A stretch of DNA of 21,982 nucleotides from NCBI GenBank assembly GCA_964486865.1, contig CAZAOZ010000053.1, forward strand, positions 1 through 21,982. The letters are read 5' to 3'. The stretch comes from Ga0077527 sp964486865 (lineage in GTDB: Bacteria; Pseudomonadota; Gammaproteobacteria; Burkholderiales; SG8-41). The notes under the pieces were generated by a model, which saw nothing but the letters and a program-made list of their open reading frames with translations, did no database searches and was not told the origin of the DNA. Shown here piece after piece: positions 1 to 6,533 of this stretch. The position numbers and the translations under genes were made by a program. Each line of letters begins with the position of its first letter. Positions within the stretch are counted from its first letter, which is position 1.

Positions 1-579
1 TGCCTGACCGCTGCCCTTGTACGGCACGTGCACCATGTCGATGCCGGCCATGCCGTTGAGCAGTTCCCCCGTCAGATGACCGACGCTGGCAACGCCCGCC
101 GAAGCAAACGAAATCTTTTTCGGGTTGGCCTTGCCGTAGGCGATGAGTTCTTTCAGGTTTTTCGCCGGCAGCGACGGATGGACGACCACGATGTTGGACG
201 CGCCCGCCACCTGGGTGATCGATGCAAAATCCTTCACCGGGTCGTAGGGCATTTTTGCATGCAGGGCGGGACCAATGCCGAGATTGGCGATGTAGCCAAG
301 CACGATGGTGTAGCCGTCGGGCGGCGCCTTGGCGACGAGGGTCATGCCGATGTCGCCGTTGGCGCCGGGCCGGTTATCGACCACCACCTGCTGGCCCAGA
401 TGCCCGGTCAGCGTGAGGCCGATGGTGCGCGCCAGGGTATCCGTGCTGCCGCCGGGGGCGTAAGGCACGACAAAGCGCACCGGCCGCGACGGATAGCTTT
501 GCGCCAGCACCGCGCCCGCCGCCAGCAGCAGCGCCGCGCCGAGAATGAATCCGTTCCGCGTGTATGCAGTCATATTCAT
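1..579 (-). CDS. Bug-family (TctC-like) tripartite tricarboxylate transporter substrate-binding protein, 3' part missing
   Basis: The reading frame runs from an ATG at 579 off the left edge, giving 193 residues of a family that is usually about 320. An N-terminal signal peptide is visible (hydrophobic ILGAALLLAAGAVLA, then AQSYPSRP). It is followed by the Bug family opening PVRFVVPYAPGGSTD, then VVVDNRPGANGDIG, a typical ligand-contact region. Members are periplasmic binding proteins, classically for carboxylates delivered to TctAB permeases, but many are orphans with unknown ligand; no permease is visible here. The start overlaps the stop of the 67-residue gene upstream as TGATG, which argues for translational coupling and for the 579 start over the in-frame ATG at 573. 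The ligand cannot be read from sequence. Confidence 0.93.
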   Translation of the reverse strand, partial: MNMTAYTRNGFILGAALLLAAGAVLAQSYPSRPVRFVVPYAPGGSTDTLARTIGLTLTGHLGQQVVVDNRPGANGDIGMTLVAKAPPDGYTIVLGYIANLGIGPALHAKMPYDPVKDFASITQVAGASNIVVVHPSLPAKNLKELIAYGKANPKKISFASAGVASVGHLTGELLNGMAGIDMVHVPYKGSGQA

Positions 580-782
580 CACCGCAGCCCCGACGGATCG
601 TTGCGCCAGCGTTCCCACGCCGCGCGCTGGTCTTCGCGGATGGAGTCGTCTTCGAGCATGCAGCGCACCAGCGCCGTTGCGTCGGACTCGTAAATGCCTG
701 CGCGTTTTTTGAAGGCCCATTTTTTCCCCGCCGGGAATACCGGCGAAGGCACGGGCGTCTGCGGATCTTTGAGTTTGCTCAT
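579..782 (-). CDS. Small conserved-looking hypothetical protein, 67 aa, coupled to the Bug receptor
   Basis: A 67-residue soluble, charged protein with no signal peptide or membrane segment. It begins MSKLKDPQTPVPSP, has a basic patch around residues 20-28 (KKWAFKKR), then an acidic and Trp-rich C-terminal half (YESDATALVRCML, WERWRND). Its TGA overlaps the ATG of the receptor gene (TGATG), so the two are very likely co-translated. A TATAAA lies only 5 bp before its ATG and I see no Shine-Dalgarno, so its own initiation signal is unclear. I do not recognise the family with confidence; the YESDAT stretch only loosely recalls short DUF3460-type proteins of betaproteobacteria. Function unknown. 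Confidence 0.6.
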   Translation of the reverse strand: MSKLKDPQTPVPSPVFPAGKKWAFKKRAGIYESDATALVRCMLEDDSIREDQRAAWERWRNDPSGLR

Positions 783-860
783 GTGGTTTATACGATAGAT
801 GTTGAAGGGGATGATCAGGAAAAATTTTATTTGTTCAGCTTACATGAAAATCAAAAGCCT

Positions 861-883
861 CCCTCTCCCCGCCGGGGAGAGGG
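861..883 (-). terminator. Strong hairpin after the lipoprotein gene, possible terminator or dispersed repeat
   Basis: A perfect 10-bp stem (CCCTCTCCCC with GGGGAGAGGG) and a 3-nt loop. Read on the minus strand it lies about 40 bp past the stop of the lipoprotein gene and is followed by GGCTTTTGATTTTC, a broken U tract. From memory this exact kind of palindrome is common between genes in many Proteobacteria, so it may be a dispersed repeat used as a terminator. Confidence 0.5.
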
Positions 884-921
884 GGAATAATTTGCAGTAC
901 GTGTTGAATAACCACAAAAAT

Positions 922-1305
922 TCAATCTGCCCGCTCAGCATCAGGCTGCCAGCCGTAACAGGAACAGGTTTGCGATACGGAACCGCCGGCGGCGCGATCG
1001 ATGCGCGACGGCGCCGGCCGGAACAAGTCGTTGATGGCGTCCACCGTGCCGGCGATCAGCACGCCCAGCACCAGCACCGCGGAAGCACCTTTGGAAAAAT
1101 GCACCTGCCCGCCCTGTGCATGGGGCGCAGGCGCTGATCCGAATGAGCTGCTGACGCGGGCATTGCCGATGGTCTTCGCACCCTGCACGCTGCTGCCGGT
1201 GGTCGTCGCTGTCGAACCGCCGCCGCTGGTCTGGTTGCCGTACAGCGTCACCGCGCAACCGGACAGCAGCGCGAGGGTGAGCAGCAGCAACAGGAAGCGG
1301 GTCAT
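922..1305 (-). CDS. Small putative lipoprotein, 127 aa
   Basis: A type II signal peptide is clear: MTRF, a leucine-rich core, then the lipobox LLSGC with Cys17 as the lipidated residue. After it comes a Ser/Thr/Gly-rich, probably disordered stretch (about residues 24-58), a hydrophobic segment near 74-90 (ASAVLVLGVLIAGTV) that may be a short transmembrane helix, and a polar Cys-containing tail. Expected to be anchored in the periplasm-facing membrane surface. I do not recognise a named family. No Shine-Dalgarno is seen: a TATACT box ends only 6 bp before the ATG, so the transcript may be leaderless. The hairpin at 861-883 follows it. Confidence 0.7.
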   Translation of the reverse strand: MTRFLLLLLTLALLSGCAVTLYGNQTSGGGSTATTTGSSVQGAKTIGNARVSSSFGSAPAPHAQGGQVHFSKGASAVLVLGVLIAGTVDAINDLFRPAPSRIDRAAGGSVSQTCSCYGWQPDAERAD

Positions 1306-1311
1306 GCTTGC

Positions 1312-1340
1312 AGTATAGCGCCGTCACTGCAAGCCATGAA
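1312..1340 (-). promoter_or_regulatory. Putative promoter of the lipoprotein gene, leaderless configuration
   Basis: On the minus strand a -10 box TATACT (1317-1312) is preceded at 17 bp by a weak -35, TTCATG (1340-1335). The expected start of transcription, about 7 bp downstream, coincides with the ATG at 1305. Confidence 0.4.
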
Positions 1341-1371
1341 ATATCAATAAATTCAATTTGTTATATCGATA

Positions 1372-1562
1372 TCCGGCAAGGCATGCCGGAAAATGCGGAG
1401 AATTAACGCGCCTGTTCCGCGGCTGGAACGGCGCAGCGCTGCGCTATCGTGCAGTCATCGCGCATCGTCTCCCGCGCAAACAACCTCCAGCGGGCACCCC
1501 TGCCCGCATTCCACTCCCCAAGTGGAAACCCCTCGCGCAACCGCAAGGTTGCGCGTTTTTTT
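1372..1562 (+). ncRNA. Candidate structured small RNA ending in a terminator
   Basis: No protein gene fits this stretch, but the plus strand contains a run of stem-loops. They are: 1372-1390 (7-bp TCCGGCA/TGCCGGA); 1408-1434 (GCGCC and GTTCC stems split by one bulged T); 1490-1507 (7-bp GCGGGCA/TGCCCGC, loop CCCC); 1509-1527 (7-bp TTCCACT/AGTGGAA, loop CCCCA); and a final terminator at 1534-1562. An AT-rich stretch at 1338-1372, including TTATAT at 1361-1366, could hold a promoter, though I find no convincing -35. CCTCC at 1484-1488 is a potential anti-Shine-Dalgarno motif. I could not match it to 6S, SRP, tmRNA or RNase P RNA. The alternative is an untranscribed flank with a terminator for unknown transcription. 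Confidence 0.4.
1534..1562 (+). terminator. Rho-independent terminator, plus strand
   Basis: Nine-bp GC-rich stem (CGCGCAACC with GGTTGCGCG) closed by a GCAA tetraloop and followed by seven T residues. On the minus strand there is no U tract, so it points to plus-strand transcription even though both flanking protein genes are on the minus strand. Confidence 0.85.
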
Positions 1563-1574
1563 ATGGGCGTGCGG

Positions 1575-2693
1575 TTACGGACGCGCGGGCGCGGCCAGCC
1601 GGTCACGCGACAGCAGCAGGGGTGCAGCCGTCTTGCCCGGCACCACATAAGCCCACTGCGAGCGTGCCTGCTCCAGCAGCACGCGCATTTCGAGGCGCTG
1701 CCGGTTCTCGGCAAATTCCTTGTCGCGTTTTTCGGCGTCCTCGGGCTTTTCCTTGGGCTCGGGCTTGCGCGTTTTCGGCGGCGTGCCGGCCACTTTGAAA
1801 CGCAGCACGAAGTCGCCGTTGGCGTGCGGCGCGAGTTTTACCGTATAGCTCAGGTTGTCGAAGGTTTCCGCAGTCAGCGTGACGGTTTTGTCGGTGCCGG
1901 TCTGGTCGTCGGTAATGACATCGCTGAAGGCCAGATTGGCCAGCGCATTGGTCACGGTCACCGCGGCACTGGGATCCAGGCGGCCGCCGCCCGCGGCGAA
2001 TTTCCACTGCCCCCACTCTTCGTCGCGCGCGATTTTCCACGACGCGGTGCCGTCGCGCTGCAGCGTGCGGATGCGCTCGATCTTGAAAAAATCCCGCGCC
2101 ACCCAGGCGCCGGGCTGCGCCACCGCTTTTTCCAGCGGATCGGATACCACAAAAACCAGATCGCCCTTGCCCGTCACCAGCACATGCCGGCCGGCCGGCA
2201 CGCCGTCCTTGGCACTGGGCAGCGGATTCATCGCATCTTTTTTCAGCGACACCTTGCCGAGCACCATGCTGGCGAGCAGCTTGCCGGAAGCGTCGCTCAG
2301 TTCAAGCAGCGTGCCGGTGCCCTCTTTCGCACCCTTGCCGGGCAGCGCGAGATTCAACCGCGGATGCAGGCTGGCGCCCACCTGTTCGGATTGCACCACC
2401 TTGGCCTCGAGCAGCTTGAGAATCAGGCCGCTGATTTCGGCAAAATCCGCCGGATAACCGCCGCGCTGTTCGACGCGCCACACCTTGTCCTTGATCGCCA
2501 GCGTCACTTCCTGATTCGCGTCCTGCAGCCGCAGCTTCGCCACGTCGCTGATCTTGATGTCGGGCATCAGCCGCGCGCCGATTCTGGCGCCGCTGTCGCG
2601 GTACGCCGTCAGGTCTTTCCATACCAGCGCCAGTCCCGCCCCGCCCAGGACCAGCACCGCCAGCATCAACCACAGGAACTGTTTGCGGTTCAT
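1575..2693 (-). CDS. DUF4340 domain protein, membrane-anchored
   Basis: 372 residues. The start at 2693 (MNRKQFLWLML) overlaps the stop of the upstream gene as ATGA, and a longer frame to 2801 only adds out-of-context residues. An N-terminal transmembrane helix (about 7-25) is followed by a soluble, probably periplasmic region with repeated short beta-rich units such as VTLAIKDKVWRVEQRGGYPADFA and WKIARDEEWGQWKF. That repeated pattern of a modified residue, a Trp and a lysine-rich strand is characteristic of DUF4340. Near the C-terminus is a charged KPEPKEKPEDAEKRDKE segment. DUF4340 genes are commonly found directly after gldG-like genes, as here; biochemical role unknown. Last gene of the operon; the only terminator nearby is on the opposite strand. 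Confidence 0.88.
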   Translation of the reverse strand: MNRKQFLWLMLAVLVLGGAGLALVWKDLTAYRDSGARIGARLMPDIKISDVAKLRLQDANQEVTLAIKDKVWRVEQRGGYPADFAEISGLILKLLEAKVVQSEQVGASLHPRLNLALPGKGAKEGTGTLLELSDASGKLLASMVLGKVSLKKDAMNPLPSAKDGVPAGRHVLVTGKGDLVFVVSDPLEKAVAQPGAWVARDFFKIERIRTLQRDGTASWKIARDEEWGQWKFAAGGGRLDPSAAVTVTNALANLAFSDVITDDQTGTDKTVTLTAETFDNLSYTVKLAPHANGDFVLRFKVAGTPPKTRKPEPKEKPEDAEKRDKEFAENRQRLEMRVLLEQARSQWAYVVPGKTAAPLLLSRDRLAAPARP

Positions 2694-4591
2694 GACGCGC
2701 GCACCCGGGCATTGGCACGGCGGCGCTTGATCACCGCCAGCGCAATCCCCAGCACCATCACCAGCAGCGGTACCAGCGCGATGTTGATCACCTTGGTCCA
2801 CAGTTGCAGCGCATCGGTGTCTTCACGCAGGTTCTTGCGCACTTCCTTCAACTCGCGGCGCACCTCGACCGATTTTTTGCGGAAGTTTTCCATTTCCGCC
2901 TGCTGCTCCGCCGTCAGGATCGCTCCGGCGGCGGCGGATTTCCCGCCCTTCTGCAACGCCTGCAGTTTTTCGGTGGTCTGGTTCAGCGTGTCCTCCAGCC
3001 CCTTGATCTTGCCGAGGTAAGTCTCCTGCGCCCGCGCCTCCATCTGCTTGATCACCGTCAGCGGCCGGCTGAACCCCGCGCGGCTGCGCAGGTTGATCAG
3101 CGCGCTGTCGCCGGCCATCTGCTCGACCAGGCCCTGCGCAAAGGCGAGATTGCCGTTGCGGGGCACCGCCACGCGCTGGCCGAAGATTTCCTGGATATCG
3201 ACCGCGGCGCCGTCGGTCAGCATGTCGGCATCGCCGACGATGACCACGGTGTTTTCCGCCGCCGCCTCGCGCAGATGCGCCTTGCGGTCGGCCTCGAACT
3301 GCGCCGGATCCACCGCCTTGCCGCGCGCAAACGGATCCGCGGGCTTGCCGTTGGGGAACGCCGTCCTGAATTTGCCGGTCAGCCGGAACGCCAGCGGTTC
3401 TTCCTTGCCCGAAGGCTGGAAGCCGCGCGTCGAAGGCTCGCCCGACAGCGTGGCGATGATCAGGTCGGCCAGCATCGAATTTTTCGAGGTATGCACCAGC
3501 GTGTTCAGCTTGATGCCCTCGGGCGGTTTCACCACGAAGCTGCCGCCGAACGGGATCAGCAGCGTGCCGACCTGGCTGGTCACCACGTCGTCCATGTTCA
3601 GCGCTTCGGTGTTCAGCGACAGCAGCGTCGGCAGCAGCCGCGGGCCCTCGCCACTGGCGAACGTCAGGTCGGCGACGACCTTGCCATGGCTGGGCTCCAC
3701 GCCCCAGGCCTTGAACAGGCTGGTGAACGAAGACTGCCCCGCGGCACTGCCGCCGAACGGGTTCTGCAGGTCGGGCTGCTGGTCGAAATAGGCATAGGTA
3801 TCGACAAAGGCGATCAGCTTGCCGCCGCGCAGCACGAACTGGTCGATCGCGTATTCCGCGGGTTCCATGATGTCGCGCGGATGGATCACCAGCAGCACCT
3901 TGATGTCGTCGTCGATTTTGGTCGCGTTCATTTCGACCTTGCGCACGTCGAATATCCGCTTCAGTTCGGCGGCCAGCACCCACGGCTCGGTCGGCTGCTG
4001 TTTTTTCACCGGGTCGAGCGAGCGGCCCAGCACCGGCAGGTGGCTCATGATGCCGATGACCGGTTTTTTCGCCTGCCCCACCTGCGAAATAGAGCGCGTG
4101 ATGTCGTATTCGAGCAGGCGTTCTCGGTCCGGCGTCAGCACCGGGATCGACGACTTCTGGTCGAGAAAGGATACCGACAGGCCGAGGTAGAACTTCTCGC
4201 CGGTGTTGGTCATCTGGCCCTCGACGTTGTCGAGCGCCGCCGAATCCTCGGCATCCGAATCCGGCTCGGGATTGAATTTCTCGATGATGACCTTGCCGTT
4301 GGACGCGGCCTTGTATTCATTGAGCAAATCTTCCACGCGCCCCGCGAAAGTCTTCAGCCCCGGCGGCACCGCGGCGCTGCCCTGCGTGTAATAGAGGCGG
4401 ATTTTCACCGGCGCTTCCAGCTTCGACAGGATCGAGCGCGTGCCGTCCGACAGCGTATAGACGCGGCCCTGGGTCAGGTCGATGCGGGCGTTCAGCGCGC
4501 TGAAAATGAAGTTGGCGGCGACGAGGATCAGCGCCAGCGCGATGACGCCGCCGGCGGAATACATCAAAGTTTCGAGATTCTTGTTTTTCAT
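2690..4591 (-). CDS. GldG-like ABC transporter auxiliary protein
   Basis: 633 residues. One transmembrane helix at about 10-32, a large extracytoplasmic region, and a second helix at about 600-622 just before the basic tail KRRRANARVRAS. The opening RIDLTQGRVYTLSDGTRSIL and the following VKIRLYYT are hallmarks of the GldG/DUF7088 family. The middle (VIGIMSHLP, DIKVLLVIHPRDIMEPAEYAIDQFVLRGGKLIAFVD; split here only for description) resembles the ThuA/GATase-like domain of this family. Residues about 525-595 look coiled-coil (LEDTLNQTTEKLQALQKGG, then charged heptads). GldG works with GldA and GldF in Bacteroidetes gliding motility. In Proteobacteria the same set exists without gliding and its substrate is unknown. 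It lies 4 bp from the permease gene and overlaps the next gene by ATGA. Confidence 0.9.
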   Translation of the reverse strand: MKNKNLETLMYSAGGVIALALILVAANFIFSALNARIDLTQGRVYTLSDGTRSILSKLEAPVKIRLYYTQGSAAVPPGLKTFAGRVEDLLNEYKAASNGKVIIEKFNPEPDSDAEDSAALDNVEGQMTNTGEKFYLGLSVSFLDQKSSIPVLTPDRERLLEYDITRSISQVGQAKKPVIGIMSHLPVLGRSLDPVKKQQPTEPWVLAAELKRIFDVRKVEMNATKIDDDIKVLLVIHPRDIMEPAEYAIDQFVLRGGKLIAFVDTYAYFDQQPDLQNPFGGSAAGQSSFTSLFKAWGVEPSHGKVVADLTFASGEGPRLLPTLLSLNTEALNMDDVVTSQVGTLLIPFGGSFVVKPPEGIKLNTLVHTSKNSMLADLIIATLSGEPSTRGFQPSGKEEPLAFRLTGKFRTAFPNGKPADPFARGKAVDPAQFEADRKAHLREAAAENTVVIVGDADMLTDGAAVDIQEIFGQRVAVPRNGNLAFAQGLVEQMAGDSALINLRSRAGFSRPLTVIKQMEARAQETYLGKIKGLEDTLNQTTEKLQALQKGGKSAAAGAILTAEQQAEMENFRKKSVEVRRELKEVRKNLREDTDALQLWTKVINIALVPLLVMVLGIALAVIKRRRANARVRAS

Positions 4592-4595
4592 CGCT

Positions 4596-5339
4596 CTATC
4601 CTGCGCGCTGGTTGCGGATGATCACGCCGGTGGTGAACAGCATGAAACCGATCACCGTAACGAAGAACACCACGTCGCGCGTATCGAGCACGCCGCGCTG
4701 GAAGCCTTCGAAATGCGTCATCACCGAGAAGGCCGCAACCACATCGACCACCACCGGGCTGGCGAACCGCGACAGCAGGTCGGTGACCGGCGTGTAGCCG
4801 GCGAGGATCAGGAACAGGCAGATCATCACCGACAGGATGAAGCTGATGACCTGGTTGCGGGTCAGCGCCGAAGTCATGCAGCTCACCGCGAGGTACGAAC
4901 CCGCCAGCATCAGGCTGCCGAAGTAGCCGGCGAAAATGATGCCGTTGTCGGGGTCGCCGAAATAATTCACGGTGATCGCCACAGGAAAGGTCAGCGCCAG
5001 CGCCAGCGCGAGGAACAGCCACGAGGCGAGGAACTTGCCGACTATGGCCTGCCAGCTGGTGATGGGCATGGTCAGCAGCAGCTCCATCGTGCCCAGCCGC
5101 CGCTCCTCCGACCACAGCCGCATGCCGACCGCGGGCACCAGGAACAGGTACAGCCACGGGTGCCAGGTGAAAAACGACACCAGCGAGGCTTCGCCGCGCT
5201 CGAAAAAATTGCCGATGGTGAAGGTGAAAAATCCCGTCAGCAGCAGAAAAATGACCAGAAACACGTAGGCAATCGGCGAAGTGAAATAGCCGGACAGCTC
5301 GCGCTTCATGATGGTCCTGATATTGATCCAGGCGTTCAT
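4596..5339 (-). CDS. ABC-2 type permease, GldF-like
   Basis: 247 residues starting at MNAWINIRTIMKRELSGYF. The amphipathic start, then SPIAYVFLVIFLLLTGFFTF as the first membrane helix, is typical of ABC-2 permeases. Five further hydrophobic segments can be seen (about 60-75, 105-125, 135-160, 168-190, 220-242). The motif WSEERRLGTMELLLTMPI at about 75-92 is the family's cytoplasmic loop that couples to the ATPase. The ATG overlaps the ATPase stop as ATGA. This is the transmembrane subunit for the ATPase encoded upstream; substrate not known. Confidence 0.92.
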   Translation of the reverse strand: MNAWINIRTIMKRELSGYFTSPIAYVFLVIFLLLTGFFTFTIGNFFERGEASLVSFFTWHPWLYLFLVPAVGMRLWSEERRLGTMELLLTMPITSWQAIVGKFLASWLFLALALALTFPVAITVNYFGDPDNGIIFAGYFGSLMLAGSYLAVSCMTSALTRNQVISFILSVMICLFLILAGYTPVTDLLSRFASPVVVDVVAAFSVMTHFEGFQRGVLDTRDVVFFVTVIGFMLFTTGVIIRNQRAG

Positions 5340-6076
5340 GCGTGTGCCTCCGCCTTGATGGTATCGGGCAGCGTAATTGCGCGGAACACGTCTTCCATGC
5401 GGCCCTCCGGTGAACGCGCCTTCAGCGCCGCCGGGGTGTCGTTGGCGACGATGCGGCCGCGATCGATGATGATGACCCGAGTACATGCCGCTTCGACTTC
5501 CTCGAGAATGTGCGTGGAGAAAATCACCACCTTGTTTTCGCCCAGGCGCTTGATCAGGCCGCGCACCTCATGCTTCTGATTGGGATCGAGGCCGTCGGTG
5601 GGTTCGTCGAGAATCAGCACCTCGGGATCGTGGATCAGCGACTGCGCGAGACAGGTGCGATGCTTGTAGCCCTTGGACAGCGTGTCGATCGACTGATAGA
5701 GCACGGTGTCGAGAAAACACAGTTCAACCGCGCGATGCACGGCACGCTTGCGCGCATCACCCTGCAGGCCGCGCAGTTCGGCGCAGAAATTGAGAAAACC
5801 GTTGACCGTCATGTCGGCATAACCCGGCGCGTTCTCCGGCAGGTAACCGATCAGGCGCTTGGCGGCAATCGGGTTCTCGACCATGTCATGGCCGCCGACG
5901 GTGATCCTGCCGGAGGTGGGCGGGTAATAGCCGGTGATCATGCGCATGGTGGTGGATTTGCCGGCGCCGTTGGGCCCGAGAAAACCCAGCACTTCGCCGC
6001 GTTCGACGCTGAACGACACATCGTTCACCGCCAGCTTCGGACCGAAGGCCTTGACCAGGTGTTCTACTTTAATCAA
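5336..6076 (-). CDS. ABC transporter ATP-binding protein, GldA-like, TTG start
   Basis: 246 residues with all ABC ATPase motifs: Walker A GPNGAGKST (34-42), signature LSKGY (133-137), Walker B VLILDEP (153-159), D-loop GLDP and H-loop His189 (STHILEE). The signature carries Lys-Gly-Tyr, as usual in GldA/CcmA-type proteins. I chose the TTG at 6076 because the protein then begins IKVEHLVKAFG as in homologues, and GGAGAGAG lies 4-11 bp upstream. The frame stays open to another TTG at 6163, but the extra 29 residues do not look conserved. It should energise the permease encoded by the overlapping gene. A good promoter lies about 160 bp upstream. Confidence 0.93.
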   Translation of the reverse strand: MIKVEHLVKAFGPKLAVNDVSFSVERGEVLGFLGPNGAGKSTTMRMITGYYPPTSGRITVGGHDMVENPIAAKRLIGYLPENAPGYADMTVNGFLNFCAELRGLQGDARKRAVHRAVELCFLDTVLYQSIDTLSKGYKHRTCLAQSLIHDPEVLILDEPTDGLDPNQKHEVRGLIKRLGENKVVIFSTHILEEVEAACTRVIIIDRGRIVANDTPAALKARSPEGRMEDVFRAITLPDTIKAEAHA

Positions 6077-6233
6077 TTGCTCTCTCCATTCCTCTGCGCG
6101 GCCTGCAATGCGGCTGCGTGTTTTTGGCGGCGTATTAGATGAGGCAGCCGCAAAAAAAATCAATGCCCCCGCGTTCCAGCACCATACCCTTCGCCATATG
6201 CCGACGAATTACATAACCCATTGATTTTATTGG

Positions 6234-6261
6234 ATTATATTACTTGCGCGCCGACTGCCAA
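6234..6261 (-). promoter_or_regulatory. Promoter for the Gld-like ABC operon
   Basis: Minus-strand TTGGCA (6261-6256), 16-bp spacer, TATAAT (6239-6234): five and six matches to the sigma-70 consensus. It starts directly behind the tRNA-Thr gene and would give a leader of about 150 nt before the TTG start of the ATPase gene. Confidence 0.65.
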
Positions 6262-6266
6262 GACCG

Positions 6267-6279
6267 CCGCCGAAGGCGG
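6267..6279 (-). terminator. Hairpin directly after tRNA-Thr
   Basis: CCGCC/GGCGG stem with a very short loop immediately 3' of the CCA end (minus strand), followed by TCTTGGCAG. There is no good U tract, so it may be a processing or weak termination signal. It sits next to the -35 of the ABC operon promoter. Confidence 0.35.
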
Positions 6280-6355
6280 TGGTGCCGACAGTCTGAATCG
6301 AACAGACGACCTACCGCTTACAAGGCGGTTGCTCTACCAACTGAGCTATGCCGGC
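6280..6355 (-). tRNA. tRNA-Thr (anticodon UGU)
   Basis: 76 nt on the minus strand. The acceptor stem GCCGGCA pairs with TGTCGGC (one G-U), followed by discriminator A and an encoded CCA. The D arm has GCTC/GAGC with AGTTGGTA; the anticodon stem is ACCGC/GCGGT with loop CTTGTAA, so the anticodon is TGT. The T arm is GTCTG-TTCGAAT-CAGAC. All arms pair fully and no intron or mismatch is seen. It decodes ACA and, by wobble, ACG. It stands alone rather than in the Tyr-Gly-Thr-tufB cluster common in Betaproteobacteria. Confidence 0.98.
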
Positions 6356-6365
6356 GCGAGGGCGG

Positions 6366-6371
6366 ATTATA
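6366..6371 (-). promoter_or_regulatory. -10 box of the tRNA-Thr gene
   Basis: Consensus TATAAT on the minus strand, 10 bp before the mature 5' end. The expected start lies 3-4 nt upstream of the tRNA. I see no clear -35 at 16-18 bp; a left-hand copy of the 18-bp inverted repeat begins 12 bp further upstream. Confidence 0.5.
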
Positions 6372-6383
6372 GCGCCTCGTTGC

Positions 6384-6490
6384 GGGGACAGGGCCTGTTA
6401 ACAATGACTTCGCGAGTGCGACGGCGACAATTGGATCCCGGTGCCAGGAGCGTCGAGCGCGGTTTGCCCGTATTAACAGACCCTGGCCCC
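6384..6490. repeat. 107-bp element with 18-bp terminal inverted repeats
   Basis: The left end 6384-6401 and the right end 6473-6490 are inverted copies of TTAACAGRCCCTGNCCCC, matching at 16 of 18 positions. The 71-bp interior has no reading frame of note. It fills most of the space between the tRNA-Thr gene and the oxidoreductase gene. I see no target-site duplication. It could be a miniature mobile element or a pair of regulatory sites placed divergently. Confidence 0.6.
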
Positions 6491-6491
6491 C

Positions 6492-6497
6492 TATAAT
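6492..6497 (+). promoter_or_regulatory. -10 box for the oxidoreductase gene
   Basis: Consensus TATAAT 36 bp before the ATG at 6534, directly abutting the right end of the inverted-repeat element. No good -35 lies at 16-18 bp (TTAACA is 13 bp away), so an activator or a weak promoter is possible. Confidence 0.4.
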
Positions 6498-6533
6498 TGC
6501 GCAGACTCCACTCTGCACAGGTCGCACAAAAAC

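Noticed and set aside
1372..1562. 6S RNA, SRP RNA, tmRNA or RNase P RNA as the identity of the structured region
   Set aside because: The 5' and 3' ends do not pair as in 6S, and I see no SRP GGAAG motif, no tRNA-like ends with CCA and no RNase P core; left as unnamed.
1449..5579. Long plus-strand open frames opposite the ABC operon (for example 1449-3020, 2804-4621, 4482-5579)
   Set aside because: They mirror well-supported minus-strand genes with recognisable domains; their translations are Arg/His/Gln-rich and show no motifs, as expected for antisense frames in GC-rich DNA.
6077..6163. N-terminal extension of the ABC ATPase to a TTG at 6163
   Set aside because: The added residues do not resemble the family, while the TTG at 6076 has a good ribosome site and matches the usual protein start.
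6135..6221. 28-codon open frame in the leader of the ABC operon (starts MGYVIRRHMAKG)
   Set aside because: No ribosome site, no attenuator-like structure and no runs of one amino acid; likely chance.
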